64,000 bases of DNA from Litoribacter populi (GTDB lineage: Bacteria > Bacteroidota > Bacteroidia > Cytophagales > Cyclobacteriaceae): assembly GCF_007483685.1 (NCBI RefSeq), contig NZ_VMKN01000001.1, forward strand, positions 3,040,133-3,104,132, written 5' to 3'. Below the pieces are notes generated by a model, which saw only the letters and a list, made by a program, of their open reading frames with translations, was not told where the DNA came from and did not search any database. This document shows positions 53,180-61,311 of this stretch, one piece after another. Each line of letters opens with the position of its first letter. The first letter of the stretch is position 1. The translations under genes and the position numbers were made by a program.

Positions 53180-53476
53180 GATTCTATCGATAATTGAGCA
53201 TTAATGCCTACAATATTCAAAAGTTTCTGCAGCGAGTATGGAAATGGCTTCCTACCTGATATTGAGGTAAGCGAAGGTGGTGAGATTTTCCGTCAGTTCG
53301 GCGATGTTAATGAAGTAATGCTTCGTACCGCCATCACGGCAATCACCGGCACCTCCCCAGCCGGCAGACAGCAGTTTGAAAAACTTAACCGCCGTGAAAT
53401 TGCCAACACGGTTGAATTCAAAGTTCGCCATGGCGTAATGATCGACGAGTTCAATCCGATAAAAGAATTGAAGTAA
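53180..53476 (+). pseudogene. 3' remnant of an S41 peptidase gene
   Basis: Codons from 53204 encode YGNGFLPDIEVSEGGE, VNEVMLRTAITAITGT and FEKLNRREIANTVEFKVRHG, the C-terminal ~80 residues of an S41 peptidase, closely parallel to YANGFEPNVKVSEGEE, RDEILLRTAIQQITGL and YEKLNRLDVGSSLDYKIRQG in the peptidase at 51095. Upstream in frame, SIDN, a stop codon and ALMPTI still match DNHNYALMPII of the intact gene, so homology fades into decayed sequence. There is no catalytic core. Composition is that of the chromosome, not of the cassette. Confidence 0.78.
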
Positions 53477-53517
53477 GTTTATGGCTCCTGCGGAGCGTTT
53501 AAGGTTTAAAGTTTAAG

Positions 53518-53547
53518 AGCCGTTCCAGGATTGGGGCGGCTTTTTTT
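53518..53547 (+). terminator. terminator after the peptidase remnant
   Basis: AGCCG (53518-53522) pairs with CGGCT (53537-53541), with further G-U/G-C pairs inside, then T7. Probably the original terminator of the ancestral peptidase gene. Confidence 0.65.
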
Positions 53548-53679
53548 CTTTTGAAACTTCTCGGCAAATCAAATTTTTAGCCACGAAGACACGGGCCCTA
53601 AGTTTAATTCCTTCGTGTCTTTGGGCCTTTGCGGCCAATTTTAAAATAATTAGTTCACAACGTCGAAGAGTTCAAAAAG

Positions 53680-53722
53680 AAGTCGCACTAAGGAATTCGG
53701 TTCTTTGTGCGACTTTTTTTGA
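53680..53722 (+). terminator. terminator-like hairpin
   Basis: AAGTCGCAC (53680-53688) with GTGCGACTT (53707-53715), followed by a T run; a second hairpin in the same gap as the repeat word TCCTTCGTGTCTTTGGGCC. Confidence 0.7.
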
Positions 53723-53733
53723 ACGTGATCTAT

Positions 53734-53846
53734 TCCCCCTTTGAAGGGGGTTAGGGGGATGTCTAGATGTAAATAAATTCATTTATCACATCCCCCCTGC
53801 CCCTCCCGAACCGCTCCGCTTATCGGAACAGGCTTTCAAAGGGGGA
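53734..53846. repeat. nested inverted repeat TCCCCCTTTGAA ... TTCAAAGGGGGA
   Basis: Outer arms 53734-53745 and 53835-53846, inner arms AGGGGGATGT (53753-53762) and ACATCCCCCCT (53788-53798). The 3' arm supplies the last codons and the stop (TGA) of the BCCT transporter gene. It can serve as its terminator. Confidence 0.75.
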
Positions 53847-55329
53847 GTTGTTCTCGTCTTAACCGCTTTACCAAAAAATACCCCATCATCCCCAGAAACA
53901 AAAAGCTAAACGGCAGAGCAAATAAGATTAACAGATTGCCCACTGCATTTAGAAGTTCCTCCTTACCCAGCAGGATGATGGCCACCGTGACGGCCACCAG
54001 GACTATGGCCCAGAAAATCCGCAAGGACTTTTTCGGTTCCTCCCGACCCTGATCCGTAAACATGCCCAAGACAAAAATGGCCGAATCCACTGAGGTTACC
54101 AGAAAGGTGCATACCAAAAACAGGGACACCCATCCCGTCAATTCTGAAAGGGGCAAAAACCCGAAAAACCTGAAAATGGCCGTGTAGAGGGAATCGAATT
54201 CATCTCCCTGCAACTGCCCATTTCCCAAAAGCTGAAAAGCAGAGCTTCCAAATACCGAAAACCAGAGGAAGGTGCCCAGTGAAGGTATCAACAATGCGCC
54301 CAAAATAAACCCCCGTATAGATCGCCCCTTGCTGATTCTGGCGATAAATACCCCGGTAAACGGCGCCCAGGCCAACCAAAACGCCCAATAGAAATACGTC
54401 CAGTTTTTGAGAAAAGGCCTTCCAACTTTATATTCCCCCATATTCAAACTCATGTGAAAGAACCCTTTTAGATATTCATAAAGGGAAGTAAAAAGATTAC
54501 TAAAAATTAAGGGCACATCTCCCACCACAAGGGTAAAAAGCATAAGGAGAAGGGCAATGCCTATATTTAAATTTGAGATTACCCGAATACCTTTGCTCAC
54601 CCCTAAATAGGCTGAAATTCCAGCCACAACTCCTATAATCAGTACCACCCATGCGGCCGACTGGGCGGCAAAAGGCGCAATTCCTCCCATAAACGCCATT
54701 CCCTCCAGCACCTGTCTGCTCCCCAGCCCCAGGGCAGCCACCACTCCCAGCATGGTACTGATCACAGTCACGCTATCAATGGGTGCGGTAAAAACCGGTT
54801 TTTGAAACCTCTCCCCTAAAATGGAAGAACTTAATATAGTTTTCTTTTCACTAAAAAGCTGGTAACCCACAATGAGCCCAAACATTGTATAAAATCCCCA
54901 GGGTGTGAGGCCCCAGTGAAAAAAGGTATATTGAAGTGAGAAAACCTCAAGTGAATAATCAACTTCGCGGGCTGGATGTTGGAAATAAAATGCCGGTTCC
55001 TGCACTGCCCTGAGCAGCAGCCCCGCCCCCATCCCCGTGCTGTACATCATGGCTATCCAGGAAAACCAGGAGTATGCGGGTTTATCGGAACCAAACCTTA
55101 CTTTCCCCAAGGGCGAAAAAGCCAATATCAGGAGAACCAGAACGGTGAGCAAACCCAAGACAAGATAAAATCCCCCAAACCATGTAAGAACAACCTCTGT
55201 GCTGGCACCCAACATCTTTTGCAGTTCCTCACGCTGAAACCCAGCAAGCAAAAGGAACACAGTGCATATAAGCCCGCTCAGCAAGAGGGTGGGATTGGAT
55301 AGAAGTCTGGATGGTAGGTTTTTTATCAA
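53836..55329 (-). CDS. BCCT family transporter
   Basis: A 497-residue secondary transporter with about 12 membrane helices for betaine, choline, carnitine or related trimethylammonium compounds. Clear segments: SWIAMMYSTGMGAGLLLRAVQEPAFYF (the GMG substrate region), FHWGLTPWGFYTMFGL, and WTYFYWAFWLAWAPFTGVFIARISKGRSIRGF, the BCCT signature. N- and C-terminal extensions are short, so osmotic regulation of the BetP kind is not evident. Its final codons are formed by the repeat at 53835-53846. Confidence 0.92.
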   Translation of the reverse strand: MIKNLPSRLLSNPTLLLSGLICTVFLLLAGFQREELQKMLGASTEVVLTWFGGFYLVLGLLTVLVLLILAFSPLGKVRFGSDKPAYSWFSWIAMMYSTGMGAGLLLRAVQEPAFYFQHPAREVDYSLEVFSLQYTFFHWGLTPWGFYTMFGLIVGYQLFSEKKTILSSSILGERFQKPVFTAPIDSVTVISTMLGVVAALGLGSRQVLEGMAFMGGIAPFAAQSAAWVVLIIGVVAGISAYLGVSKGIRVISNLNIGIALLLMLFTLVVGDVPLIFSNLFTSLYEYLKGFFHMSLNMGEYKVGRPFLKNWTYFYWAFWLAWAPFTGVFIARISKGRSIRGFILGALLIPSLGTFLWFSVFGSSAFQLLGNGQLQGDEFDSLYTAIFRFFGFLPLSELTGWVSLFLVCTFLVTSVDSAIFVLGMFTDQGREEPKKSLRIFWAIVLVAVTVAIILLGKEELLNAVGNLLILFALPFSFLFLGMMGYFLVKRLRREQLPL

Positions 55330-55341
55330 AAGTTTTAAAGG

Positions 55342-55398
55342 TTATGATGTTGGATGTCCGATGACCGATGACGGATGTCGGATGACGGATGTCCGAAT
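55342..55398. repeat. GATGNCCGATGACGG direct repeats
   Basis: Four or so copies of GATGTCCGATGACCGATGAC-like words in tandem upstream of the BCCT gene. Similar CGGTCATCGG/CGGTCTTCGG words occur at 25963-26002, 27290-27345 and (as TCTTCCG) at 16799-16818. Confidence 0.75.
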
Positions 55399-55474
55399 AA
55401 TGGTTAAACAATTAAAGTGCTGACCTGTTCTATAGACAACTTTAACTATTATAAACCACAAACCAAAAAAATTC

Positions 55475-55864
55475 ATGGACACTTCAAATCCAAACCCAAA
55501 AGTGATGGTTTCTAGTTCGAATGTAGTAGGCACCGATGTGAGAAACTTGCAGGACGAAAGCGTAGGGTCAATTGACCATATGATGTTTTACAGTGAAACC
55601 GGGGAGGTAGCTTATGCTGTCCTGAAGGTGAACACTGGCTTTTTGAACATGGATAGTAAGTATTTTGCCATTCCATGGAGAGCACTTTCCTTTACCAGAG
55701 CTTCAAGTTCCGGTGAGGATGTAATCACCCTGGACGTAGACAAAGACAAACTTGAAAACGCCCCGGGTTACGATACCGACAATCCCCCAATGGGTCCGCA
55801 AACGGAGTTCGTCAACGAAATCCACCACTACTACGGTGTGGAAAGAACCCAACACAGAATGTAA
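55475..55864 (+). CDS. PRC-barrel domain protein
   Basis: A 129-residue protein whose first 85 residues form a PRC-barrel: SSNVVGTDVRNLQDESVGSIDHMMFYSETGEVAYAVLKV, then FAIPWRALSF. The C-terminal part EFVNEIHHYYGV resembles the tail of photosystem/stress-related PRC proteins. Function unknown; such proteins are common in stress operons. It is monocistronic and followed at once by repeat elements. Confidence 0.85.
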   Translation: MDTSNPNPKVMVSSSNVVGTDVRNLQDESVGSIDHMMFYSETGEVAYAVLKVNTGFLNMDSKYFAIPWRALSFTRASSSGEDVITLDVDKDKLENAPGYDTDNPPMGPQTEFVNEIHHYYGVERTQHRM

Positions 55865-55906
55865 TTCCCAAAGCCTCCGAGATCCGGGGGCATTTTTAGT
55901 ATCGGA

Positions 55907-56033
55907 GTTGTCCGCTTCGCTGTTGTCCGCCCCGTGGGTCGGCTGCGCCTTCCAGGGACTGTTGTCGGGGTTGTCATTGTTCTATTTTCGCGCCCAGCAG
56001 GAAATTATTTACGGGCGGGATGGAGGCTGCCGG
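55907..56033 (+). repeat. TTGTC/GTCCCG repeat element, full forward copy
   Basis: Starts GTTGTCCGCTTCGCTGTTG, contains CCCGTGGGTCGGCTGCGCC, GGGACTGTTGTCGGGGTTG, TCATTGTTCTATTTTCGCGC, CCAGCAGGAAATTATTTACG and ends GGCGGGATGGAGGCTGCCGG. It is followed by CCACCACGGAGGGCAAGCAT and ATTCATTATT words up to 56136. Confidence 0.85.
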
Positions 56034-56136
56034 ATCCAATCTTCATCCACTTCACTATTCCCACCACGGAGGGCAAGCATCATTCAGTGTTCATCATTCA
56101 TTATTTAATTCCTCATTCCTAATTCTCCATTACCTC

Positions 56137-56340
56137 GTTGTTGTCCGCTTCGCTGTTGTCCGTCCCGTGGGTCGGCTGCGCCTTCCCGGGACTGTTGTCG
56201 TGGTTGTCGTTGTTCTAGTTCCGCGCCCAGCAGGAAATTTTATTTACGGCTGCACACTGCATAGAACAATGACAACCCTGACAATCCAGGGCCGCGGGAC
56301 CGAGACAACAATCCCGAAGCTTCGCTTTGGGAGGACAACC
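56137..56340. repeat. TTGTC/GTCCCG repeat element, forward plus inverted half
   Basis: Forward half 56137-56250; inverted half from TAGAACAATGACAACC (56262) to GGGAGGACAACC (56340) with its own inner palindrome CCCGAAGCTTCGCTTTGGG. No coding sequence is supported here. Confidence 0.8.
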
Positions 56341-56373
56341 CTGCCGGCCTTGCGTTGGCAGGCGGGCACGAAA

Positions 56374-56739
56374 CTACTTCACATACCCTTTATTCCTCCC
56401 CTCAATCCAAATCAACACCCAAAACGCCATACAGACAGCCATAAAAGCAATCGGGATCACGGGATCTATTGATAGGAAGTCAAGGCTGGGAAGGCTGATT
56501 TTTAGAGAATCTAATTTCCAGGTTAGCTGACTGGATAATAATATATAGGTAAGGCCTCCTCCAAAAATCACCACTAGCATAAAGACAATCCAGTTCGGCA
56601 TATTCACAGATTTTACTTTCACCGCTACCGGCTGCTGCTGTTCCAGGATTTTGGTCATGACGGCACCTGATAGGTCTTTTTGAAGGCTATCCGTCTCCTT
56701 GAAATATCTTTTCAGTTCCTCCTCTTGCAAATTCCTCAT
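56374..56739 (-). CDS. two-helix membrane protein coupled to the ECF sigma factor (putative anti-sigma factor)
   Basis: A 121-residue protein: a cytoplasmic N-terminal part (MRNLQEEELKRYFKETDSLQKDLSGAVMTKIL) followed by two membrane helices (about residues 47-70 and 92-112). Its ATG overlaps the sigma-factor stop by 4 bp, so the two are translationally coupled. A short N-terminal cytoplasmic helix region next to membrane spans is the usual plan of anti-sigma factors, but no ZAS or RsgI motif is seen, so the role is inferred from position. Confidence 0.65.
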   Translation of the reverse strand: MRNLQEEELKRYFKETDSLQKDLSGAVMTKILEQQQPVAVKVKSVNMPNWIVFMLVVIFGGGLTYILLSSQLTWKLDSLKISLPSLDFLSIDPVIPIAFMAVCMAFWVLIWIEGRNKGYVK

Positions 56740-57317
56740 AATGTCCTCAATTCATTTTGTAAAATCCCCCTCAAGGCTGATTCCAATTTTTTCCTAGCCC
56801 TATGGAGCTTGACCTTGACAGCATTAACGTTACTGTCCATGATGATGGCTATTTCGGGCAACTGTTGTTCGTGCATATAAAACAGCGTAACCACCAACTG
56901 ATCATCCTGCCCGAGGCATTCAATGGCCTGATCAATGAACTTTCGCCTATCTTTCCACTCCAAATCCTTCCAATCCACGGTCAACTCCTCCCCATTTTGC
57001 TCCATCACCCAGCTCCTCTCATTTTCTACCCGCCTGTTGAGTTGAGCCAATCGGTTTAAGGCCAAATTATGGGCGATGGCATAAATCCAGGTAGAAAACT
57101 TGGACTCCCCTTTGAAGAAAGGGAGTTTTTGGTACACCTTCAGGAAAACATCCTGGGTAACCTCTTCTGCCTCTTCCTGTGTCCGGATAATCTTAAAGGC
57201 TATCTGATATACATACGATTGAAAATCCTTCACCAACAGACCAAACCCTTCCAGCCTTCCGGCCTGGATTTCCTGTTTTAAATGAAGGACGTGTTCATGA
57301 TCGTATTTTTGCACCAT
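56736..57317 (-). CDS. ECF-type RNA polymerase sigma factor
   Basis: A 193-residue sigma-70 family protein. Region 2: FGLLVKDFQSYVYQIAFKIIRTQEEAEEVTQDVFLKVYQKLPFFKGESKFSTWIYAIAHNLALNRL. Region 4: DQAIECLGQDDQLVVTLFYMHEQQLPEIAIIMDSNVNAVKVKLHRARKKL. The start at 57317 is chosen because a fitting ECF promoter ends at 57325, which rules out the longer frame to 57365. The divergent gene at 57464 has the same promoter, so the factor very likely activates itself and that gene. The coupled membrane protein downstream is a candidate anti-sigma factor. Confidence 0.92.
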   Translation of the reverse strand: MVQKYDHEHVLHLKQEIQAGRLEGFGLLVKDFQSYVYQIAFKIIRTQEEAEEVTQDVFLKVYQKLPFFKGESKFSTWIYAIAHNLALNRLAQLNRRVENERSWVMEQNGEELTVDWKDLEWKDRRKFIDQAIECLGQDDQLVVTLFYMHEQQLPEIAIIMDSNVNAVKVKLHRARKKLESALRGILQNELRTL

Positions 57318-57324
57318 TGTATCC

Positions 57325-57354
57325 TTAGACAATGCCTGTAAGCATGAGGTTACA
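57325..57354 (-). promoter_or_regulatory. putative ECF-dependent promoter of the sigma-factor gene
   Basis: Minus-strand TGTAACC (57348-57354), 17-bp spacer, GTCTAA (57325-57330). The AAC core at -35 and GTC at -10 are typical ECF elements. The ATG at 57317 is only 7 bp further, so the transcript would be almost leaderless. Confidence 0.7.
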
Positions 57355-57409
57355 ATTTTTATCATGAAAATAAAACATGATCAAAATTTTTAAAAAAACC
57401 GCTTTTCCC

Positions 57410-57439
57410 TGTAACCTTACCTTGATCAGCTTGGTCAAA
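57410..57439 (+). promoter_or_regulatory. putative ECF-dependent promoter of the divergent DUF6249-like gene
   Basis: TGTAACC (57410-57416), 17-bp spacer, GTCAAA (57434-57439), the same elements and spacing as on the other strand at 57325-57354. The ATG follows at 57464. Confidence 0.7.
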
Positions 57440-57463
57440 GCTAACAAAACTAACCTAAAAATT

Positions 57464-57844
57464 ATGGAAGCAGCATTAGTATTTATCTCGGCCTTTGCCA
57501 CTATTTTCGGAATCCTTTTTTACTATTTCAAAACCAGAAATGCCGAAAGGCTTGCACTGATCCAAGCCGGAGCAGATGCATCCTTATTTACCTCTCCGCA
57601 TAGAAAAAGGAGGAATGGGTACTTTATAGTGATGATGTTTGGATTGGTCTTTATAGCGATTGGTTTGGGTATATGGGCGGGATATTTCATCGAGTCTCAG
57701 ATGCTCAATACCTACCTTGAAAGAAATCCTGATTACAAGTTCAACAAAGACTTCCCCCAGGCTTACTTCATCGCCATCTTTACCTTTGCAGGTACAGCAT
57801 TGATTGCGTCGTATTTGTTGGATAGGAAGTTGAATAAGGAGTAA
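57464..57844 (+). CDS. small membrane protein (DUF6249-like), likely ECF-sigma target
   Basis: A 126-residue protein with three predicted helices (residues 3-21, about 52-75 and 100-118) and the cytoplasmic segment RNAERLALIQAGADASLF, which is characteristic of the Bacteroidota DUF6249 group. Function unknown. An open frame continues 29 codons upstream but would run through the promoter, so the start at 57464 is used. Divergent from the sigma factor and preceded by an identical promoter type. Confidence 0.78.
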   Translation: MEAALVFISAFATIFGILFYYFKTRNAERLALIQAGADASLFTSPHRKRRNGYFIVMMFGLVFIAIGLGIWAGYFIESQMLNTYLERNPDYKFNKDFPQAYFIAIFTFAGTALIASYLLDRKLNKE

Positions 57845-57847
57845 AAA

Positions 57848-57967
57848 GTTGTCATTGTTGTCGGTCCCGTGGGTCGGCTGCGCCTCCCGGGACTGTTGTC
57901 GGGGTTGTCATTGTTCTATTTTCGCGCCCAGCAGGAAATTATTTACGGGCGGGATGAAGGCTGCCGG
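57848..57967 (+). repeat. TTGTC/GTCCCG repeat element, forward copy with shortened 5' end
   Basis: Lacks the first CTTCGCTG segment but matches the 55907-56033 copy from GGTCCCGTGGGTCGG to GGATGAAGGCTGCCGG. Followed by TTCATTATTCGGCGTTC and CACCACGGCGGGCAAGCATT words. Confidence 0.85.
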
Positions 57968-58074
57968 ATCCTTCATCCTTTCCTGCAATTCACTTCATTA
58001 TTCGGCGTTCGGCGTTCATCATTCATTATTTCCACCACGGCGGGCAAGCATTATTAATTCATCATTACCTCGTG

Positions 58075-58242
58075 GTTGTCCGCTGCGCTGTTGTCCGTCC
58101 CGTGGGTCGGCTGCGCCTCCCGGGACTGTTGTCGGGGTTGTCATTGTTCTATTTTCGCGCCCAGACGACAACAACGACAACTGAGGTCCGCAGGGCCGGG
58201 ACAACAGCCCCGAACAGCGAAGCGCTTTCGGGACGGACAACC
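58075..58242. repeat. TTGTC/GTCCCG repeat element, forward plus inverted half
   Basis: Forward half 58075-58165, then inverted half ending CGGGACGGACAACC with inner palindrome CGAACAGCGAAGCGCTTTCG. From 58243 to 58303 GTAC/TCGTAC words run up to the stop of the next gene. Confidence 0.8.
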
Positions 58243-58303
58243 ACGTATTTACTTACCCCACGCCAACTTCGTACTTCCAACTTCGTCCCTCGTACTTCCA
58301 AAC

Positions 58304-61252
58304 CTATCCTCTATACGCATCCCACAGGACCTCAATCGGGTGCAGGGCCTGGCGGCCCGTGCCATCTGCGATCTGGTGGCGGCAGCTGGTGCCGGGGGCG
58401 GCGATGATGGTTTCTTGGTCCGCTTCACGAACCGCGGGGAACAGCACCATCTCCCCGATCTGCATGCTCAGCTCATAATGCTCTTTCTCATATCCAAAGG
58501 ACCCCGCCATACCGCAACATCCGGACGGAATGGTTTCCACCACATAGTTCTGAGGTAGAGATAAAAGTTTGTGACTCCAACTCACCGCCGAAAGCGCTTT
58601 TTGGTGACAATGGCCATGGAGTTTGATGGTTTTTGGCTCCGAGGTAAAATCCTCCGCACGGATATTTCCCGCCACGATCTCCCTGCCGATAAACTCATCC
58701 AGCATCAGCGTATGGAATTTAAGCTTCTTGGCATCCTCCACCAGACTTTTGTCTACCAACCGTGGATACTCATCTCTGAAACTCAATATTGCGGACGGCT
58801 CAATCCCCACCAAAGGATGTTCACCATCCACCAATTTGCCAAACACCCGCACATTGGCATCCGCATGCTTTTTGGCCTTTTCAAGCAGACCTTTCGATAA
58901 AGCCGACCGCCCAGATTCTTCGTGTTCGGGCAAGATAATTTCATAGCCCAGCTTTTTGAGCAACTGCACAGCCTTGATGCCAATCTCGGTATCGTTGTAA
59001 TTGGTAAATTCGTCGGCAAACAAGTATATGGTCTTGATTACTTTTTCTTTTCCCGGCAGGGAGGAATAGTTCTTCTTAAACCAAGACCTCAAACTCACCT
59101 TGCTTATGGCCGGCAGCTCCCGCTGTTCGGCCACACCCAAAATAGATTTCAATGCTTTCCCTGTAAATTTGTTGCCCAGGAAAAAATTAGAAACCCCAGC
59201 AATTTTACCTCCCAGGTTGTTCAGGGTGGCAATGTTGGCAAAGGCCTTTGACCTAAGCGGAATACCGTGGGTTTTGTGGTATTGGTGCAGAAACTCTGCT
59301 TTCATCGAGGCCATGTCCACGTTGGAAGGGCACTCTGCTGTGCAGCCCTTACAGGAAAGGCAGAGGTCAAGCGCTTCCTTGATCTCAGGATGATCAAAAG
59401 GATTGGGTTGCTGGTCCTTGGTCAGAAACTCCCGTAAAACATTTGCTCTGCCACGGGTGGTGTCTTTTTCATTTCTGGTGGCCTGGTAGCTGGGACACAT
59501 GGTGCCGCCAGAAGTTGGAAGTTTACGGCAGTCTCCCGAGCCGTTGCATTTTTCTGCCATCCTTAGTATTCCCCCAACAGCACTGAAGTCCATCAAGGTA
59601 TCCTGTTCCGGAGTCACCATGTCCTCCTCGTAGCGTAGGGAGGTGTTCATCGGTGCGGCATCGACGATCTTGCCGGGGTTGAAAATCCCGGATGGGTCCC
59701 AGGTGGCTTTTATCCTGCGGAAAAGCTGGTAGTTCTCCTCTCCCACCATCATGGGGATAAATGGAGCCCGAACGCGTCCGTCTCCATGCTCACCACTTAG
59801 CGAGCCGTTGTATTTTTTAACCAGTTCGGCCGAGGCCTTGGAGATCTTGTAAAACTCCTCCCGGTCCTCTTTTTTCTTCAAATCCAAAATAGGCCGCAAA
59901 TGGATCTCCCCTGCACCTGCGTGTGCATAGTGCACGGGTTCCTGTTTGAAAGTCACCATGGTGCGGTCAAATTCATCTATATAATCCGCCAGGTCCACAA
60001 TATCCACCGCGGTATCCTCCACACAGGCCACCGCTTTTCTGTCCCCGGGGATGTTGGCCAAAAGCCCCAGCCCCGCACTTCTCAAGGCCCAGGCACTGGC
60101 AGTCAGGTCAGGCTCGATGATGGGATAGGCATAGCCGAGGCCAGCAGCCTTCAGGTCTTCCACCAAGGCCTTTCCTTTTCCCAATGCTTCCTCCAAACTC
60201 TGCCCCCGGAACTCTATCATCAGCAGCGCCATGGGGTCGCCTTCTACAAAATATCTGTTTTTGCTGTATTCAATACTTTCCTTGGTACAGTCCAATATGA
60301 TCTTATCCATCAATTCCACCGCGGTGGCCGGATGCTTCATGGCCACCTGGGAAGCCTTCATGCTTAGCGTAATGCTCTCAAAATGGGCCGCCACCACAAT
60401 ATCCACCGGCTCCGGCAAGGGATCAAGGCTGATCTTGATCTCTGTCGTAAAAGCCAAGGTTCCCTCCGAGCCTGCCAGCAGTTTGCAGAAGTTGAAAGAC
60501 TGTCCTGTTTCATCGAAAACTTCGGTTTCCATCAGATAGTCCAAAGCATACCCCGTGTTTCTTCTATGGATGGACTTTTTGGGAAAATGCCTGTTGATGT
60601 TTTCCCGGTTTTTGGGATCGGAAAGCTCCATTTTCACCTGTCGGTAAAGCTCCCCTTCTAAACCTGGAATCGTGCATTTTTCATCAAACTCTTTCTTACT
60701 GACCTGACCAAAAACTGTCGGGTTGCCATCGCTTAGCAACACCTTGAGTTCAACCACCTTTTCCCTGGTGGTACCATAAACGATGGAGGTGGTCCCGGAA
60801 GAATTGTTGCCCACCATCCCGCCGATCATGGCTCTGTTTGCCGTGGAAGTGACGGGGCTGAAAAACAGTCCGTGGGGTCTCAGAAAGCGGTTGAGTTCGT
60901 CCCTGACCACCCCGGGCTGCACACGCACCCATTTTTCCTCAAGGTTGAATTCCAGGATTTGGGTGAAATGTTTGGATACATCCACCACAATCCCGTTGCC
61001 CACACATTGCCCTGCCAGGGAAGTTCCTGCTGTGCGGGGAATGAGGGAGGTTTGGTAGGCATTGGCAAAATCTATCAGGAGTTGAATGTCCTGCTCGGTT
61101 TTGGGAAAGGCCACGGCCAGGGGCATCTCGCGGTAAACGGAGGCATCGGTGGCGTAAAGGGTCTTGGAGAGGGAATCGAATTTCAGCTCCCCCTGCATAC
61201 GGGCAGCCAGTTTTTCCAGATTGGGTACTAGGTTTGATGAACTCATGTCCAA
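58304..61252 (-). CDS. FAD- and [4Fe-4S]-containing D-2-hydroxyacid dehydrogenase (YdiJ-like)
   Basis: A 982-residue fusion. The N-terminal half is a VAO/GlcD-type FAD domain: LIPRTAGTSLAGQCVGNGIVVDVSKH, GMVGNNSSGTTSIVYG, GSEGTLAFTTEI and YAHAGAGEIHLRP. The C-terminal half has a ferredoxin-like part with CNGSGDCRK...CPSY and CLSCKGCTAECPSN, then a CCG-type domain with HGHCHQKAL and PSGCCGMAGSFGYE. The architecture matches E. coli YdiJ, a D-2-hydroxyglutarate dehydrogenase; D-lactate is another possible substrate. Membrane quinone would be the acceptor. Flanked on both sides by TTGTC repeat elements. Confidence 0.9.
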   Translation of the reverse strand: MDMSSSNLVPNLEKLAARMQGELKFDSLSKTLYATDASVYREMPLAVAFPKTEQDIQLLIDFANAYQTSLIPRTAGTSLAGQCVGNGIVVDVSKHFTQILEFNLEEKWVRVQPGVVRDELNRFLRPHGLFFSPVTSTANRAMIGGMVGNNSSGTTSIVYGTTREKVVELKVLLSDGNPTVFGQVSKKEFDEKCTIPGLEGELYRQVKMELSDPKNRENINRHFPKKSIHRRNTGYALDYLMETEVFDETGQSFNFCKLLAGSEGTLAFTTEIKISLDPLPEPVDIVVAAHFESITLSMKASQVAMKHPATAVELMDKIILDCTKESIEYSKNRYFVEGDPMALLMIEFRGQSLEEALGKGKALVEDLKAAGLGYAYPIIEPDLTASAWALRSAGLGLLANIPGDRKAVACVEDTAVDIVDLADYIDEFDRTMVTFKQEPVHYAHAGAGEIHLRPILDLKKKEDREEFYKISKASAELVKKYNGSLSGEHGDGRVRAPFIPMMVGEENYQLFRRIKATWDPSGIFNPGKIVDAAPMNTSLRYEEDMVTPEQDTLMDFSAVGGILRMAEKCNGSGDCRKLPTSGGTMCPSYQATRNEKDTTRGRANVLREFLTKDQQPNPFDHPEIKEALDLCLSCKGCTAECPSNVDMASMKAEFLHQYHKTHGIPLRSKAFANIATLNNLGGKIAGVSNFFLGNKFTGKALKSILGVAEQRELPAISKVSLRSWFKKNYSSLPGKEKVIKTIYLFADEFTNYNDTEIGIKAVQLLKKLGYEIILPEHEESGRSALSKGLLEKAKKHADANVRVFGKLVDGEHPLVGIEPSAILSFRDEYPRLVDKSLVEDAKKLKFHTLMLDEFIGREIVAGNIRAEDFTSEPKTIKLHGHCHQKALSAVSWSHKLLSLPQNYVVETIPSGCCGMAGSFGYEKEHYELSMQIGEMVLFPAVREADQETIIAAPGTSCRHQIADGTGRQALHPIEVLWDAYRG

Positions 61253-61311
61253 AATTAACCAATATCGTTGGACCTAGGGTCACTAGTTTCAGGGAAATTT
61301 TGAGTTGCGTG

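Noticed and set aside
53204..53476. Remnant read as an intact 90-codon gene
   Set aside because: It contains only the C-terminal end of an S41 peptidase, with decayed homologous sequence upstream and no catalytic residues.
56020..56472. Open frames of up to 150 codons in the repeat clusters near 39.0, 55.9-56.4, 57.9-58.4 and 61.3-61.7 kb
   Set aside because: They are translations of the TTGTC repeat element; the same peptides recur with each copy and in several frames.
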